Assembly (NCBI GenBank): GCA_943361795.1
Contig: CALRIS020000011.1
Location: 53,112-117,111, forward strand
DNA length: 64,000 nucleotides
Direction of reading: 5' to 3'
Origin: BAIKAL-G1 sp002737305
GTDB taxonomy: Bacteria > Cyanobacteriota > Cyanobacteriia > PCC-6307 > Cyanobiaceae
Made by a program: the position numbers and the translations under genes. Below the pieces are notes generated by a model. The model saw only the letters and a program-made list of their open reading frames with translations, had not been told where the DNA came from and did no database searches. Shown piece by piece: positions 8,276 through 16,731 of the stretch. The stretch's first letter is position 1. Every line of letters starts with the position of its first letter.

Positions 8276-9451
8276 ATGACCAAGGTCGGCGTCCTTTTGC
8301 TGAACCTCGGCGGCCCGGAACGCATCGAGGATGTAGGGCCGTTTCTCTACAACCTCTTTGCTGATCCGGAAATTATCCGGCTACCCACTCCGGTTCTTCA
8401 AAAGCCCCTGGCCTGGTTGATCAGCACCCTGCGCAGCGGCAAGTCGAAGGCGGCCTACCGCTCGATCGGGGGGGGGTCACCCCTGCGCCGCATCACCGAG
8501 CACCAGGCGCGCGAGCTCCAAAGCGAGCTACGCCATCGCCAGATTGAAGCCACCACCTATGTGGCGATGCGCTATTGGCATCCCTTCACCGAATCGGCGG
8601 TGGCCGATATCAAGGCCGATGGCATTGAGGAAGTGGTGGTGTTGCCCCTCTATCCCCATTTCTCGATCAGCACCAGCGGCTCCAGCTTCCGCGAACTGCA
8701 GCGCCTGCGCCAGCGGGATCCAGCCTTTGAGCGCCTGCCGATCCGCTGCATTCGCAGCTACTACGACGACCCGGGCTATATCGGGGCCATGGCCGAGCTG
8801 ATCGCCAAGGAAATCCAGAGCTGCGAGGTGCCGAGCACGGCCCATGTCTTTTTCAGCGCCCATGGGGTGCCGAAGAGCTACGTGGAGGAGGCGGGCGATC
8901 CCTACCAAGCCGAGATTCAGGCCTGCGCTGGCTTAATCATCGAGCGCCTCCAGGCCCAGCTGGGCCACTCCAACCCCTTCACCCTGGCCTACCAGAGCCG
9001 GGTCGGTCCGGTCGAATGGCTGCGGCCCTACACCGACGATGCCCTGCACCAGCTGGGCGCCGATGGGGTCAAGGATTTGGTGGTGGTGCCGATCAGTTTC
9101 GTGAGCGAGCACATCGAAACCCTTGAAGAAATCGATATCGAGTACCGGGAAATTGCCACCGAGGCTGGGGTGACTAACTTTCGCCGTGTGCCCGCCCTCG
9201 ATATCACCCCCAGCTTCATCATGGGCCTCGCCGACCTCGTGCAGCGCTCCCTGGCGGGCCCGGAGGTGAACCTGGATCAGGCTGCGGAACTATCCCGCAC
9301 GGTCAAGCTCTATCCCCAGGACAAGTGGGCCTGGGGCTGGAACAACAGTTCCGAAGTTTGGAATGGACGCCTGGCCATGTTGGGCTTTTCGGCTTTCCTG
9401 CTGGAGTTGATTAGTGGCCAGGGGCCCTTGCATGCCTTGGGGTTGCTTTAG
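8276..9451 (+). CDS. hemH: Ferrochelatase with C-terminal Hlip/CAB-like helix
   Basis: Inserts Fe2+ into protoporphyrin IX to make heme. The catalytic body starts with KVGVLLLNLGGPE and contains the VFFSAHGVPKSYVE motif with the metal-site histidine, plus VVVPISFVSEHIETLEE with the conserved histidine and glutamates. After about residue 325, a linker leads to one transmembrane helix with the chlorophyll-binding-like core WNGRLAMLGF (Asn at about 363). This 391-residue layout is characteristic of cyanobacterial and plastid type II ferrochelatases. The tail is proposed to tie the enzyme to thylakoids and the chlorophyll branch. The start lies 121 bp from the divergent recombinase. Confidence 0.97.
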   Translation: MTKVGVLLLNLGGPERIEDVGPFLYNLFADPEIIRLPTPVLQKPLAWLISTLRSGKSKAAYRSIGGGSPLRRITEHQARELQSELRHRQIEATTYVAMRYWHPFTESAVADIKADGIEEVVVLPLYPHFSISTSGSSFRELQRLRQRDPAFERLPIRCIRSYYDDPGYIGAMAELIAKEIQSCEVPSTAHVFFSAHGVPKSYVEEAGDPYQAEIQACAGLIIERLQAQLGHSNPFTLAYQSRVGPVEWLRPYTDDALHQLGADGVKDLVVVPISFVSEHIETLEEIDIEYREIATEAGVTNFRRVPALDITPSFIMGLADLVQRSLAGPEVNLDQAAELSRTVKLYPQDKWAWGWNNSSEVWNGRLAMLGFSAFLLELISGQGPLHALGLL

Positions 9452-10061
9452 GGCCGTCGGCCCCGGGGCCGGTTCGCCCCCGGCGTGGGTTCCAGGGTTG
9501 CAGTCCAACTGGTTTGGCCGGCTAGGCGCCTGGAATCGGTTGCTTCCCTTGGGCTTACTCCTGGCCGTGGCCCTGCTTCCAGCGAGGGCGGCGCCTGCCC
9601 AGGCCGAGCCCCGTTGGCGCCGGGGGGTCTTTCCGGTGGTGAGCTTTTTTGGGTACACCAGCCATTTCGGGCTGAGGGCCGGCCCCGGCGGCGCTGCGGA
9701 GCCCCACTACGGCCTCGATATGGCCGCCCCGCTTGGCTCTCCCATCCGCAACTGGTTGGGGGGCGTCGTTAGCGATGTGCTGGCCGGGGGAGCCTGCGGC
9801 AATGGCCTGGTGATCAGCTCCGGACCCTATGAGCACCTCTATTGCCACCTGGCTGGTGAGGTTATTGGTGGCGTTTACCGCAGTGGCCAGGTCCAGGTGG
9901 CCAGCGGCCAACGGCTCCAGGCCGGCGAACTGATCGGCCATGTCGGCATCACCGGCCGTACCACGGGCCCCCACCTGCACTGGGGCATCCGTTATCGGGG
10001 TCAGTGGCTCGATCCGGCCGCGATCCTGCGGGCCATGGCGATGGCCCGCAGGGGTGGTTGA
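9414..10061 (+). CDS. Secreted M23-family (LytM-like) metallopeptidase
   Basis: Putative periplasmic peptidoglycan endopeptidase. After a hydrophobic export segment (about residues 42-60, ending in an Ala-rich cleavage region) comes a LytM domain. Zinc ligands are visible: H98 and D102 in HYGLDM, and H189 in GPHLHWG with H187 as partner, plus a conserved H in HLYCHL. The long form overlaps hemH by 38 bp; the true start may be a TTG nearer the signal peptide, so the first 30 residues are doubtful. All catalytic residues are present, unlike degenerate EnvC/NlpD activators. Confidence 0.85.
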   Translation: MARGPCMPWGCFRAVGPGAGSPPAWVPGLQSNWFGRLGAWNRLLPLGLLLAVALLPARAAPAQAEPRWRRGVFPVVSFFGYTSHFGLRAGPGGAAEPHYGLDMAAPLGSPIRNWLGGVVSDVLAGGACGNGLVISSGPYEHLYCHLAGEVIGGVYRSGQVQVASGQRLQAGELIGHVGITGRTTGPHLHWGIRYRGQWLDPAAILRAMAMARRGG

Positions 10062-10189
10062 AGCCAGGTTCGGGCCCAGCCCTGGGGGTTGGGAGGCCAG
10101 CCCCCAGGGCCATGATTTGGCGCGTTGAACGAAAGCTCGTCGCTCCAGCCCCCATCGCGGAGGCAAGCCCTTAGGGTTAGGGATCGCTG

Positions 10190-12064
10190 TTGTCGGTGCT
10201 GGCTGTCGTCGTGACCCTGACCTCCGTATCTGCGGCAGCTGAGGCCGCCATCTCCTCCTACCCGGTTCGGGTGAACGGCGGCTACGCCCTGATGGATGCC
10301 CTGCACCGCCATGGTGTGGACCATATTTTCGGTTACCCAGGCGGGGCCATCCTGCCGATCTACGACGAATTGCATAAGGCCGAGTCCCGGGGCTGGCTGA
10401 AGCACATCCTGGTGCGCCATGAGCAGGGCGGTAGCCATGCGGCCGACGCCTACGCCCGGGCTTCCGGCAAGGTGGGAGTGTGTTTTGGCACCTCCGGCCC
10501 GGGTGCCACCAACCTGGTCACCGGCATCGCCACGGCCCAGATGGATTCGGTGGCGATGGTGGTGATCACCGGTCAGGTGCCGCGGGCCTCGATCGGCACT
10601 GATGCCTTCCAGGAAACCGACATCTTCGGCATCACCCTGCCGATCGTGAAGCATTCCTGGGTGGTGCGCGACCCCGCCGACATCGGCCGGATCGTGGCGG
10701 AAGCTTTCCTAATCGCCTCCACCGGCCGGCCTGGCCCGGTGTTGATCGATGTGCCCAAGGATGTGGGCCTCGAAGAATTTGAGTACACGCCGGTGGAGCC
10801 CGGTTCGGCCATGCCCGCCGGCTACCGCCTGCCGGCGCCGCCCCATCCCGAAGCGATCAGCCAGGCCCTGGAGCTGATTCGCCAGGCCCATCGCCCCCTT
10901 CTCTACGTGGGCGGCGGTGCGATCAGTTCCGGTGCCCATGGGGTGATCCACCAGCTGGCCGAACGGTTCCGGCTGCCAGTCACCACCACGCTGATGGGCA
11001 AGGGGGCCTTCGATGAAACCCATCCCTTGGCCGTGGGCATGCTCGGCATGCATGGCACCGCCTACGCCAACTTTGCGGTGACCGAGTGTGATCTGTTGAT
11101 TGCAGCTGGGGCCCGTTTCGATGATCGGGTTACGGGCCGGCTCGATAGTTTTGCCCCCCGGGCCCGGGTGATCCACATCGACATCGATGCGGCCGAAGTG
11201 GGCAAGAACCGTGTGCCCGAGGTGCCGATTGTGGCCGATGTGCACCAGGCGATCGCGGCCATGCTTGCCGCCTCCGCCAGCGAGGCCCCTTCCGGCCGCA
11301 CCGAGGTCTGGTTGGAGCGCATCGCCCGTTGGAAACACCATTACCCCCTGGTGGTGCCCACCCCGGAAGGGGAAATTGCCCCCCAGGAGGTGGTGATCGC
11401 CCTGCAGGAACTGGCACCCAAGGCCTATGTCACCACCGACGTGGGCCAGCATCAAATGTGGGCCGCCCAATTTCTGCATACCGGCCCGCGTCGTTGGATC
11501 AGCAGCGCTGGCCTGGGCACCATGGGCTTTGGCATGCCCGCCGCCCTGGGCGTGCAGACCGCGTTCCCCCAGGAGCAGGTGATCTGTGTGGCTGGCGATG
11601 CCAGCATTTTGATGAACATTCAGGAACTGGGCACCCTGTCCCAATACCAGCTGCCGGTGAAGGTGGTGATCATCAATAACGGCTGGCAGGGCATGGTGCG
11701 CCAATGGCAGGAAAGTTTCTATGGCGAGCGCTATTCCGCCTCGGAAATGACCGGCGGCATGCCCAATTTTGAGGCCCTGGCCGAGGCCTTCGGCGTTAAG
11801 GGGATCACCATCACCGAGCGAACGGACCTGTACGCCGGCCTGCGCCAGGCCCTGGACCATCCAGGTCCGGCCTTCGTGAATGTGGTGGTGCGGCGGGGTG
11901 AGAATTGTTATCCGATGGTCCCCCCCGGCGCTAGCAATGCCCAGATGGTGGGCTTGCCCAGCCATCCGGAATTGGCCATCGACACGAGTCGCCAGTGCAA
12001 CGCCTGTGGCAGCACCACCGAGAGCGCCCACCACTTCTGCCCCAGCTGTGGGGCAAAGCTCTGA
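10190..12064 (+). CDS. ilvB: Acetolactate synthase, large (catalytic) subunit, with C-terminal zinc-ribbon-like tail
   Basis: ThDP enzyme for the first common step of branched-chain amino-acid synthesis. The N-terminal PYR domain has IFGYPGGAILPIYDEL and the catalytic glutamate in HEQGGSHAADAYARA; the C-terminal ThDP domain has VAGDASILMNIQEL and VVIINNGWQGMVRQW. The last 22 residues hold two CxxC pairs (C603/C606 and C617/C620 in long-form numbering), an addition not present in E. coli IlvB/IlvG/IlvI. Starts are TTG 10190, GTG 10196 or GTG 10211; the last gives a more usual N-terminus. The small subunit ilvH is not in this window. Confidence 0.95.
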   Translation: MSVLAVVVTLTSVSAAAEAAISSYPVRVNGGYALMDALHRHGVDHIFGYPGGAILPIYDELHKAESRGWLKHILVRHEQGGSHAADAYARASGKVGVCFGTSGPGATNLVTGIATAQMDSVAMVVITGQVPRASIGTDAFQETDIFGITLPIVKHSWVVRDPADIGRIVAEAFLIASTGRPGPVLIDVPKDVGLEEFEYTPVEPGSAMPAGYRLPAPPHPEAISQALELIRQAHRPLLYVGGGAISSGAHGVIHQLAERFRLPVTTTLMGKGAFDETHPLAVGMLGMHGTAYANFAVTECDLLIAAGARFDDRVTGRLDSFAPRARVIHIDIDAAEVGKNRVPEVPIVADVHQAIAAMLAASASEAPSGRTEVWLERIARWKHHYPLVVPTPEGEIAPQEVVIALQELAPKAYVTTDVGQHQMWAAQFLHTGPRRWISSAGLGTMGFGMPAALGVQTAFPQEQVICVAGDASILMNIQELGTLSQYQLPVKVVIINNGWQGMVRQWQESFYGERYSASEMTGGMPNFEALAEAFGVKGITITERTDLYAGLRQALDHPGPAFVNVVVRRGENCYPMVPPGASNAQMVGLPSHPELAIDTSRQCNACGSTTESAHHFCPSCGAKL

Positions 12065-12549
12065 CCGTTCCGTTCCGGTTCCAATCGGGCTGCTGCGCTC
12101 CCCCTGATGGCAGGAGATCGTCTTCCCCTTGGTCGGCGGCACTGGCCCGGCTAGGGCTTGTGATCGTCCTAGGCGCCATGGTGCTGTTTGGCTCCCCCCT
12201 AGCCCTCCAGGCCGCCGAGGTGCTGCAGGTGCGCAGTGGCACCCTCCTGCAGATTGGCGATGGCAACCGCAATTACACCGTGCGGCTGGCCTGCCTGGCC
12301 GTGACCCCGGAGGCCAATGCCGAGGCCGTGGCCTGGTTGCGCCAGCAGCTGCCGCGCCGCAGCCGGGTCAACCTGCGGCCTGTGGGCAGCGACGATGGCA
12401 TCCTGGTCGCCAGGGTGAACAGGCTGGAGGGCGGCGCCGGCTCTCCCCCCAGTTCCGCTGGCGCTAGAGGCAACGCACCAGGCCCTGACCTGGCCCAGGG
12501 CCTGGTGGACGCCGGCTTGGCCAGCTGGCTGCCAAACTGCAGCTCCTGA
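11995..12549 (+). CDS. Secreted protein with a small SNase/OB-like core
   Basis: Predicted exported protein. A hydrophobic segment (LGLVIVLGAMVLFG, then LALQAAEV) looks like a signal peptide. The mature part reads VLQVRSGTLLQIGDGNRNYTVRLACL and later ARVNRLEG, LAQGLVDAGLASW, resembling the thermonuclease (SNase-like) fold, but catalytic Arg/Glu residues are not evident. The annotated ATG overlaps ilvB by 70 bp in another frame. A GTG at 12160 would give a shorter protein with a poor signal peptide, so the start is open. Same direction as ilvB, probably co-transcribed. Confidence 0.6.
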   Translation: MQRLWQHHRERPPLLPQLWGKALTVPFRFQSGCCAPPDGRRSSSPWSAALARLGLVIVLGAMVLFGSPLALQAAEVLQVRSGTLLQIGDGNRNYTVRLACLAVTPEANAEAVAWLRQQLPRRSRVNLRPVGSDDGILVARVNRLEGGAGSPPSSAGARGNAPGPDLAQGLVDAGLASWLPNCSS

Positions 12550-12576
12550 CGCTTGTTGGCCAGGTTTGGCCAGTCC

Positions 12577-12774
12577 ATGGGGATTAATCGCACTGCTAAG
12601 GGCATCGTGCTGGTGCCGACCTTGTTGCTCGGAGCCGCCTTCCTGTCTGCCGCCGCCTGGCTGGATGGCGAGGCCGCCAACAGGCCCCTGGCCCTGGGCC
12701 TCGGCGCGATCTTGATCGGCGCCGGGCTGCTCGCCCAGCTCTTGCCGGAGCCGCCCAAGGACGAGGCCGAGTGA
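12577..12774 (+). CDS. Small two-helix membrane protein
   Basis: A 65-residue protein from ATG 12577 (TTG 12553 also possible). Two hydrophobic helices, GIVLVPTLLLGAAFLSAAAW (about 9-28) and LALGLGAILIGAGLLAQLL (about 37-55), are joined by a short charged loop and followed by an acidic tail. I do not recognise a family. It is 27 bp downstream of the SNase-like gene and likely the last gene of the ilvB transcript. Confidence 0.6.
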   Translation: MGINRTAKGIVLVPTLLLGAAFLSAAAWLDGEAANRPLALGLGAILIGAGLLAQLLPEPPKDEAE

Positions 12775-12890
12775 GGCGCCAGCCCGGCCCCGGGAGGGTT
12801 CTTGTGGGAGAGCTACTTACTACTTAAAGCCTGCCCATGGAGTGTTCCTTGTGATGATTAGGGCGCCTGAGGATCCTCGCCGGCGGCGGC

Positions 12891-13796
12891 TTACTTGGCT
12901 TGCAGGGCGGGCGCTGGTCCAGGGGGTTGGCTGGTGGGAGTTGGGCTAGGCGAGGGCCGTTGGGGTTGGGCCTTGGGGTCTGGACGTTGTTGGTTGAGTT
13001 GTCGCTGCTTCTCAACCAATTGGAAGTAATCAGCTGTCGGGAAGATTACATAGCGATCCTGGGGTGATTGGATGATCTGGCGTAGAACGGCGGAGAGGTC
13101 AGCCACCTGAGGTTCAAGGCGGGCCCGTTTGGCAGGGGGGACGTTGGCGATCGCCGCCTGGAGGGAGGCGTAGCTCATGAAGAACACCAGCTTGGGCAGG
13201 GCTGGCGCCGTGGCTTTGTTAGCTGGTTGGGTTCCAGCCAGGCTCATGAAGGGTTTGGTGAAAAATACCGGCACAGCAAGGCCCTCCTGAATTTTTTTGT
13301 CGCTAATGCCCTGCTGTTTCAGCATCAAGGCGGCCTGTTGGCGGTCGGTCGAACTGCTGATCACCGGTGCCACCAGGGGGCGGCTCTTGTCTTTGAGTTG
13401 CACCTGCAATTGCTTGACCTTGGCAGTCATGTCATTGAGGGGAATGGCGACCAGCTTGGCCAGCAGGCTGGGATTGGCCTTCTGCAGAATCGCCAGTTCG
13501 GCCTCGGCCTTGGCCCTTTCCAGGTAGAGGGGGAGAACCAGGGTCTTGTCCTTGGCAATGGGCAGGGGCACGCCCTTGCTATCGGTGAGAACGAAGACCG
13601 GCACAACGGCCAGCTTCTTGAGCGCTTCTGCCTCGGAGATCGCCTGGGCTGGGGCCACCGCCAACTGGAAGCTGGCGGTAAGTAGAAGCAGTTTTGCGAC
13701 CGGATTATGCCGGTATTTTAATAAAAACATGAGCAAAGATTGCTGTAATTGCTGCTTTGATGCGGCAGATCTGATCACCGGCTTGGTCACGGGCAT
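12891..13796 (-). CDS. Tic22-like family protein
   Basis: Cyanobacterial relative of the chloroplast intermembrane-space protein Tic22, found in the periplasm or thylakoid lumen and implicated in outer-membrane biogenesis. A signal peptide (LLLLTASFQLAVAPAQA) precedes the conserved domain, with AVVPVFVLTDSKGVPLP and paired VPVFF/PLVAPV strands (two similar halves, as in Tic22), and a Pro/Gln-rich C-terminus. Candidate starts are ATG 13832, 13796 and 13730; 13796 was taken as a compromise. Codon usage and lower GC at the N-terminus suggest 13730 is also credible. Confidence 0.82.
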   Translation of the reverse strand: MPVTKPVIRSAASKQQLQQSLLMFLLKYRHNPVAKLLLLTASFQLAVAPAQAISEAEALKKLAVVPVFVLTDSKGVPLPIAKDKTLVLPLYLERAKAEAELAILQKANPSLLAKLVAIPLNDMTAKVKQLQVQLKDKSRPLVAPVISSSTDRQQAALMLKQQGISDKKIQEGLAVPVFFTKPFMSLAGTQPANKATAPALPKLVFFMSYASLQAAIANVPPAKRARLEPQVADLSAVLRQIIQSPQDRYVIFPTADYFQLVEKQRQLNQQRPDPKAQPQRPSPSPTPTSQPPGPAPALQAK

Positions 13797-13832
13797 ACCC
13801 CTAATCTGACAGCGGTACGCGGTGACGGTCAT

Positions 13833-14315
13833 GGCAGGACTCGGTTCCGCTCGACCCGGCCATCCTGGGCCCTCCCCGGCCTGGGGCGGCTGGGTTGGCG
13901 GCGATCGCGGTTGGGGCGGGGGGTAACAAGGCCATCCTCAGCGCCTATCGGAGGCTGGGGTAAGACAGCGCTGCAGACTCGCCGGAGGCTGGCTTTACTG
14001 GCGCTGCGATGGCCCCCTGTTCAGCGATCGGGCGATGTCCTAGCGGAACTTGCATGGTTTCGATCACTTGGGGGTGCCCCTGCGGGTGCTTGCCAGTTTC
14101 GAGAAGGGCGACCTGCGAATGACCGATCGCACCGATCCCGATTGGGAGCCAATCCTCAAGTTGACCAGCGGCGTGATCGCCGCTGGTGTGCCTGGCGATC
14201 CAGTCCCCCAAATGCTGGGGCCGTGCGATCGCAACCTGCGGCCAGGCCAGGCCAGGGCTAAGTCCACCAGCCCCCTGACTCCAGAGGCGAGACCCTGCCT
14301 CCTACTAGGAGCCGC
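13833..14315. other. Gap of about 480 bp without a convincing gene
   Basis: No gene can be assigned with confidence. The stretch has two imperfect direct repeats (13949-13974 and 13983-14007, core CGGAGGCTGG...GCGCTGC), two GCGATCGC octamers (13901, 14225), and a perfect inverted repeat at 14164-14187. A plus-strand frame from 14050 reads like protein for about 50 codons (RVLASFEKGDLRMTDRTDPD, then WEPILKLTSGVIAAGVPGDP) and then turns into low-quality Arg/Pro-rich sequence. It may be a decayed gene. Confidence 0.4.
14164..14187. repeat. Perfect 10-bp inverted repeat, 4-nt loop
   Basis: ACCAGCGGCG, loop TGAT, CGCCGCTGGT. It could fold into a strong hairpin in either direction. There is no T-tract on either side, so it is not a standard intrinsic terminator. 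It lies inside the weakly coding frame described for this gap, so it could also be a codon-level coincidence or a REP-like element. Confidence 0.5.
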
Positions 14316-14450
14316 TCAGGCCGCTTGGAGCACCAGGTTGCCGGCAGGGCGCCGTCCCCACAGTTGCCAGAGCACCAGCAGGTGGGCCGAGCTGCGCAGC
14401 ACACACAGCACAGCCAGGGCCACGCAGAGCGGGCAATGGGTGATCGACAC
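14316..14450 (-). CDS. Probable small membrane protein (44-52 residues or more)
   Basis: A frame too short for most gene callers. From GTG 14450 it encodes 44 residues beginning MSITHCPLCVALAVLCVLRS and ending QLWGRRPAGNLVLQAA before TGA at 14316. The frame stays open up to a stop at 14570-14568, and the upstream codons (DPPKRRSRSDVKAWRWRTG) look like a basic protein N-terminus, but no ATG exists. TTG 14474 would give 52 residues. It has a CxxC, one hydrophobic helix and a basic C-terminus. Unrecognised family. It is divergent from the flavoprotein at 14597. Confidence 0.45.
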   Translation of the reverse strand: MSITHCPLCVALAVLCVLRSSAHLLVLWQLWGRRPAGNLVLQAA

Positions 14451-14596
14451 GGCGCAGCGGCCCCGAAGGCCCAAAGTCTGGCAGCCCTGCCGGCGTCCTG
14501 TCCGCCAGCGCCATGCTTTGACATCGCTACGGCTGCGGCGCTTGGGTGGGTCGGCCAGCCAGGATTGTTACTACTGGAAATCCCCGGAGCGGGCCC

Positions 14597-16321
14597 GTGT
14601 TGCGGCTGACCGAATTGAAGCTGCCGCTCGATCACAACGAAGCGGATCTGGTGGCGGCGGCCTGCAAACGGCTGCGGGTACCGGCCGATGCCCTCCGGGG
14701 CCACCAGCTGGTCAAACGCAGCATTGATGCGCGCAAATCGGGCCAGATCCAACTCGCCTATAGCCTGGATCTGGAGCTGACTCCAGCCCTTGAGGCCAAG
14801 CTGCTGCAACGGTTTAGCGGCGATTCCCACCTGGGTCCCAGCCCCGATACCCGCTATGAAGCGCCCTGGCAGGTGCCGCCCCAACTCAGGGACCGTCTCG
14901 GCCAGAACCTGCCCCGTCCAGTGGTCATTGGCGCCGGGCCCTGCGGTTATTTTGCCGCCCTGCTGCTGGCCCAGATGGGCCTCAAGCCCCTACTGCTGGA
15001 ACGGGGCCAGGCCATCAAGCAGCGCAGTGCCGACACGTTTGGCTTCTGGAAGCGGCGCAGCCCCTTCAATCCAGAATCAAATGCCCAATTTGGCGAAGGC
15101 GGTGCGGGCACCTTCTCCGATGGCAAGCTCTACAGCCAGGTGCGTGATCCTGGGCACCGGGGCCGCAAGGTGCTGGAGGAGCTTGTGGCTGCTGGGGCCA
15201 ACCCGGAAATTTTGGTGCTGCACCGTCCCCACATCGGCACCTACAAGCTCGCCACGGTGGTGCGGGGCCTGCGGGCCCAAATCGAGGCCCTGGGGGGGGA
15301 GATCCGATTTGGGACCCGGGTGCAACGGTTAGAGGTGGAGGCGATTGATCGCCCCGGAGCTGCCAGCGACGCCTTCCAGCAGCGGGTCACGGGGGTCACC
15401 CTGGCCGATCAGAGCTTTATCGCCGCTGAGCAAGTGGTGCTGGCCGTGGGTCACAGCGCCCGGGACACCTTCACGATGCTGCACCAGCAGGCGGTGGCCA
15501 TGGAGCTCAAGCCCTTCTCCGTGGGTCTGCGCATTGAGCATCCCCAGGCCCTGATCGACCAGGCCCGCTGGGGTGCCTGCGCCGGCCATCCGCGCTTGGG
15601 TTCGGCCGAATACAAACTGGTGCACCATGCCAGCAATGGTCGCGGCGTCTATTCCTTCTGCATGTGCCCGGGAGGCCTGGTGGTGGGGGCCACTTCGGAG
15701 GTGGGTCGGGTTGTGACCAATGGGATGAGCCAGCATTCGCGTAACGAGCGCAATGCCAATAGCGCCATCGTCGTCTCGATTGAACCGGCCGATGTGGAGC
15801 CCTATGGCGATGGTCCAGGCGACCCTTTGGCGGGGATGGCCTTCCAGCGCCATTGGGAAGAGAAGGCCTTTGCCCTTGGGGGGGCCAGCTATGCGGCGCC
15901 CGGTCAACAGCTAGGGGATTTTCTTGAAAACCGCAGCTCAGCTGCCCTGGGGCTGGTCAGGCCTTCCTACGAGCCAGGGGTGCGGTTGACCAATCTGGAT
16001 TCGGTCTTGCCGCCCTTTGTGATTGAGGCCCTGCGCGAGGCGCTACCAGCCTTCAATCGCACCATCCCCGGCTATGCCATGGCTGATGCCATGCTGACAG
16101 GGGTGGAAACGAGAACCTCCTCGCCCTTGCGGCTGCCGCGCAATGGTGGCTTTGAGAGCATCAACACAAGGGGGCTATACCCGGCTGGAGAGGGGGCCGG
16201 CTATGCCGGCGGCATCCTCTCGGCGGCCATTGATGGGATCCGGGTGGCCGAAGCCGTGGCCCTCACTCTTCGTCTTCAGCACCCAGGGGAGCCAGGCGAA
16301 TCTGCTTGCGGCCCAGCTTGA
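14597..16321 (+). CDS. FAD-dependent protein, COG2509-type dehydrogenase
   Basis: A 574-residue flavoprotein of an uncharacterised but widespread family. It has an N-terminal domain of about 80 residues (LRLTELKLPLDHNEADL), a dinucleotide-binding motif VVIGAGPCGYFAALLLAQMG near residue 112, NAQFGEGGAGTFSDGKLYSQ, and a terminal GLYPAGEGAGYAGGILSAA motif, all typical of COG2509. The substrate is unknown. GTG 14597 was preferred because it begins the conserved N-terminal domain; ATG 14546 would add 17 unsupported residues and cover the antisense small gene. Its 3' end overlaps the convergent cyAbrB gene by 59 bp. Confidence 0.88.
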   Translation: MLRLTELKLPLDHNEADLVAAACKRLRVPADALRGHQLVKRSIDARKSGQIQLAYSLDLELTPALEAKLLQRFSGDSHLGPSPDTRYEAPWQVPPQLRDRLGQNLPRPVVIGAGPCGYFAALLLAQMGLKPLLLERGQAIKQRSADTFGFWKRRSPFNPESNAQFGEGGAGTFSDGKLYSQVRDPGHRGRKVLEELVAAGANPEILVLHRPHIGTYKLATVVRGLRAQIEALGGEIRFGTRVQRLEVEAIDRPGAASDAFQQRVTGVTLADQSFIAAEQVVLAVGHSARDTFTMLHQQAVAMELKPFSVGLRIEHPQALIDQARWGACAGHPRLGSAEYKLVHHASNGRGVYSFCMCPGGLVVGATSEVGRVVTNGMSQHSRNERNANSAIVVSIEPADVEPYGDGPGDPLAGMAFQRHWEEKAFALGGASYAAPGQQLGDFLENRSSAALGLVRPSYEPGVRLTNLDSVLPPFVIEALREALPAFNRTIPGYAMADAMLTGVETRTSSPLRLPRNGGFESINTRGLYPAGEGAGYAGGILSAAIDGIRVAEAVALTLRLQHPGEPGESACGPA

Positions 16322-16628
16322 TCTCAAACTCGTCGCCGGGCTTGAGGTCGAGCATGGCCGTATAGGCCTTGCCCACCATCAGGTTGCCGTTGAACTGGAC
16401 TTTGGTGGTAAAGCTGAGCTTGCGGCCGCCTTTGCCCACCTTGGAATTGCTGCCGAAGTCAACGCCCTTGGCGTTGAGCAGGGCTTCGTAGAAGGCCGTG
16501 AAGTTGAGGCGCTCGCTGCCATCCTTTTTAGTGGTCACATAGCCGCAGGCCCGGACGACATCGGACTTGCTGGCATCACCAAACTCCTTAACCTTGGCAA
16601 GCAAATCAGGACCAGACAGCAGTTTCAT
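16263..16628 (-). CDS. cyAbrB-family transcriptional regulator
   Basis: Cyanobacterial AbrB-like DNA-binding protein of 121 residues. The N-terminal segment KLLSGPDLLAKVKEF and KSDVVRACGYVT, and the C-terminal AbrB-like part LMVGKAYTAMLDLKPGDEF followed by KLGRKQIRL, match the cyAbrB family that controls carbon/nitrogen balance genes. Other family members bind upstream of nitrogen and carbon-uptake genes. ATG 16628 was chosen over 16694 because it starts the conserved sequence. Its 3' end overlaps the COG2509 gene tail to tail. Confidence 0.88.
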   Translation of the reverse strand: MKLLSGPDLLAKVKEFGDASKSDVVRACGYVTTKKDGSERLNFTAFYEALLNAKGVDFGSNSKVGKGGRKLSFTTKVQFNGNLMVGKAYTAMLDLKPGDEFEIKLGRKQIRLAPLGAEDEE

Positions 16629-16731
16629 TGGATTGTTTTGTGCAGCAACTGCATTCTTACATGGGGGTGAGGCCATCTGCAAGCCCCCGTACATCTACGG
16701 CAATTGATTCGCAACCCCTAGCCGGTTGTAG

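Noticed and set aside
10709..12142. 477-codon minus-strand open frame across ilvB
   Set aside because: Antisense shadow of a clearly functional gene: His/Gly-rich composition from the reverse of GC-rich codons, no family pattern.
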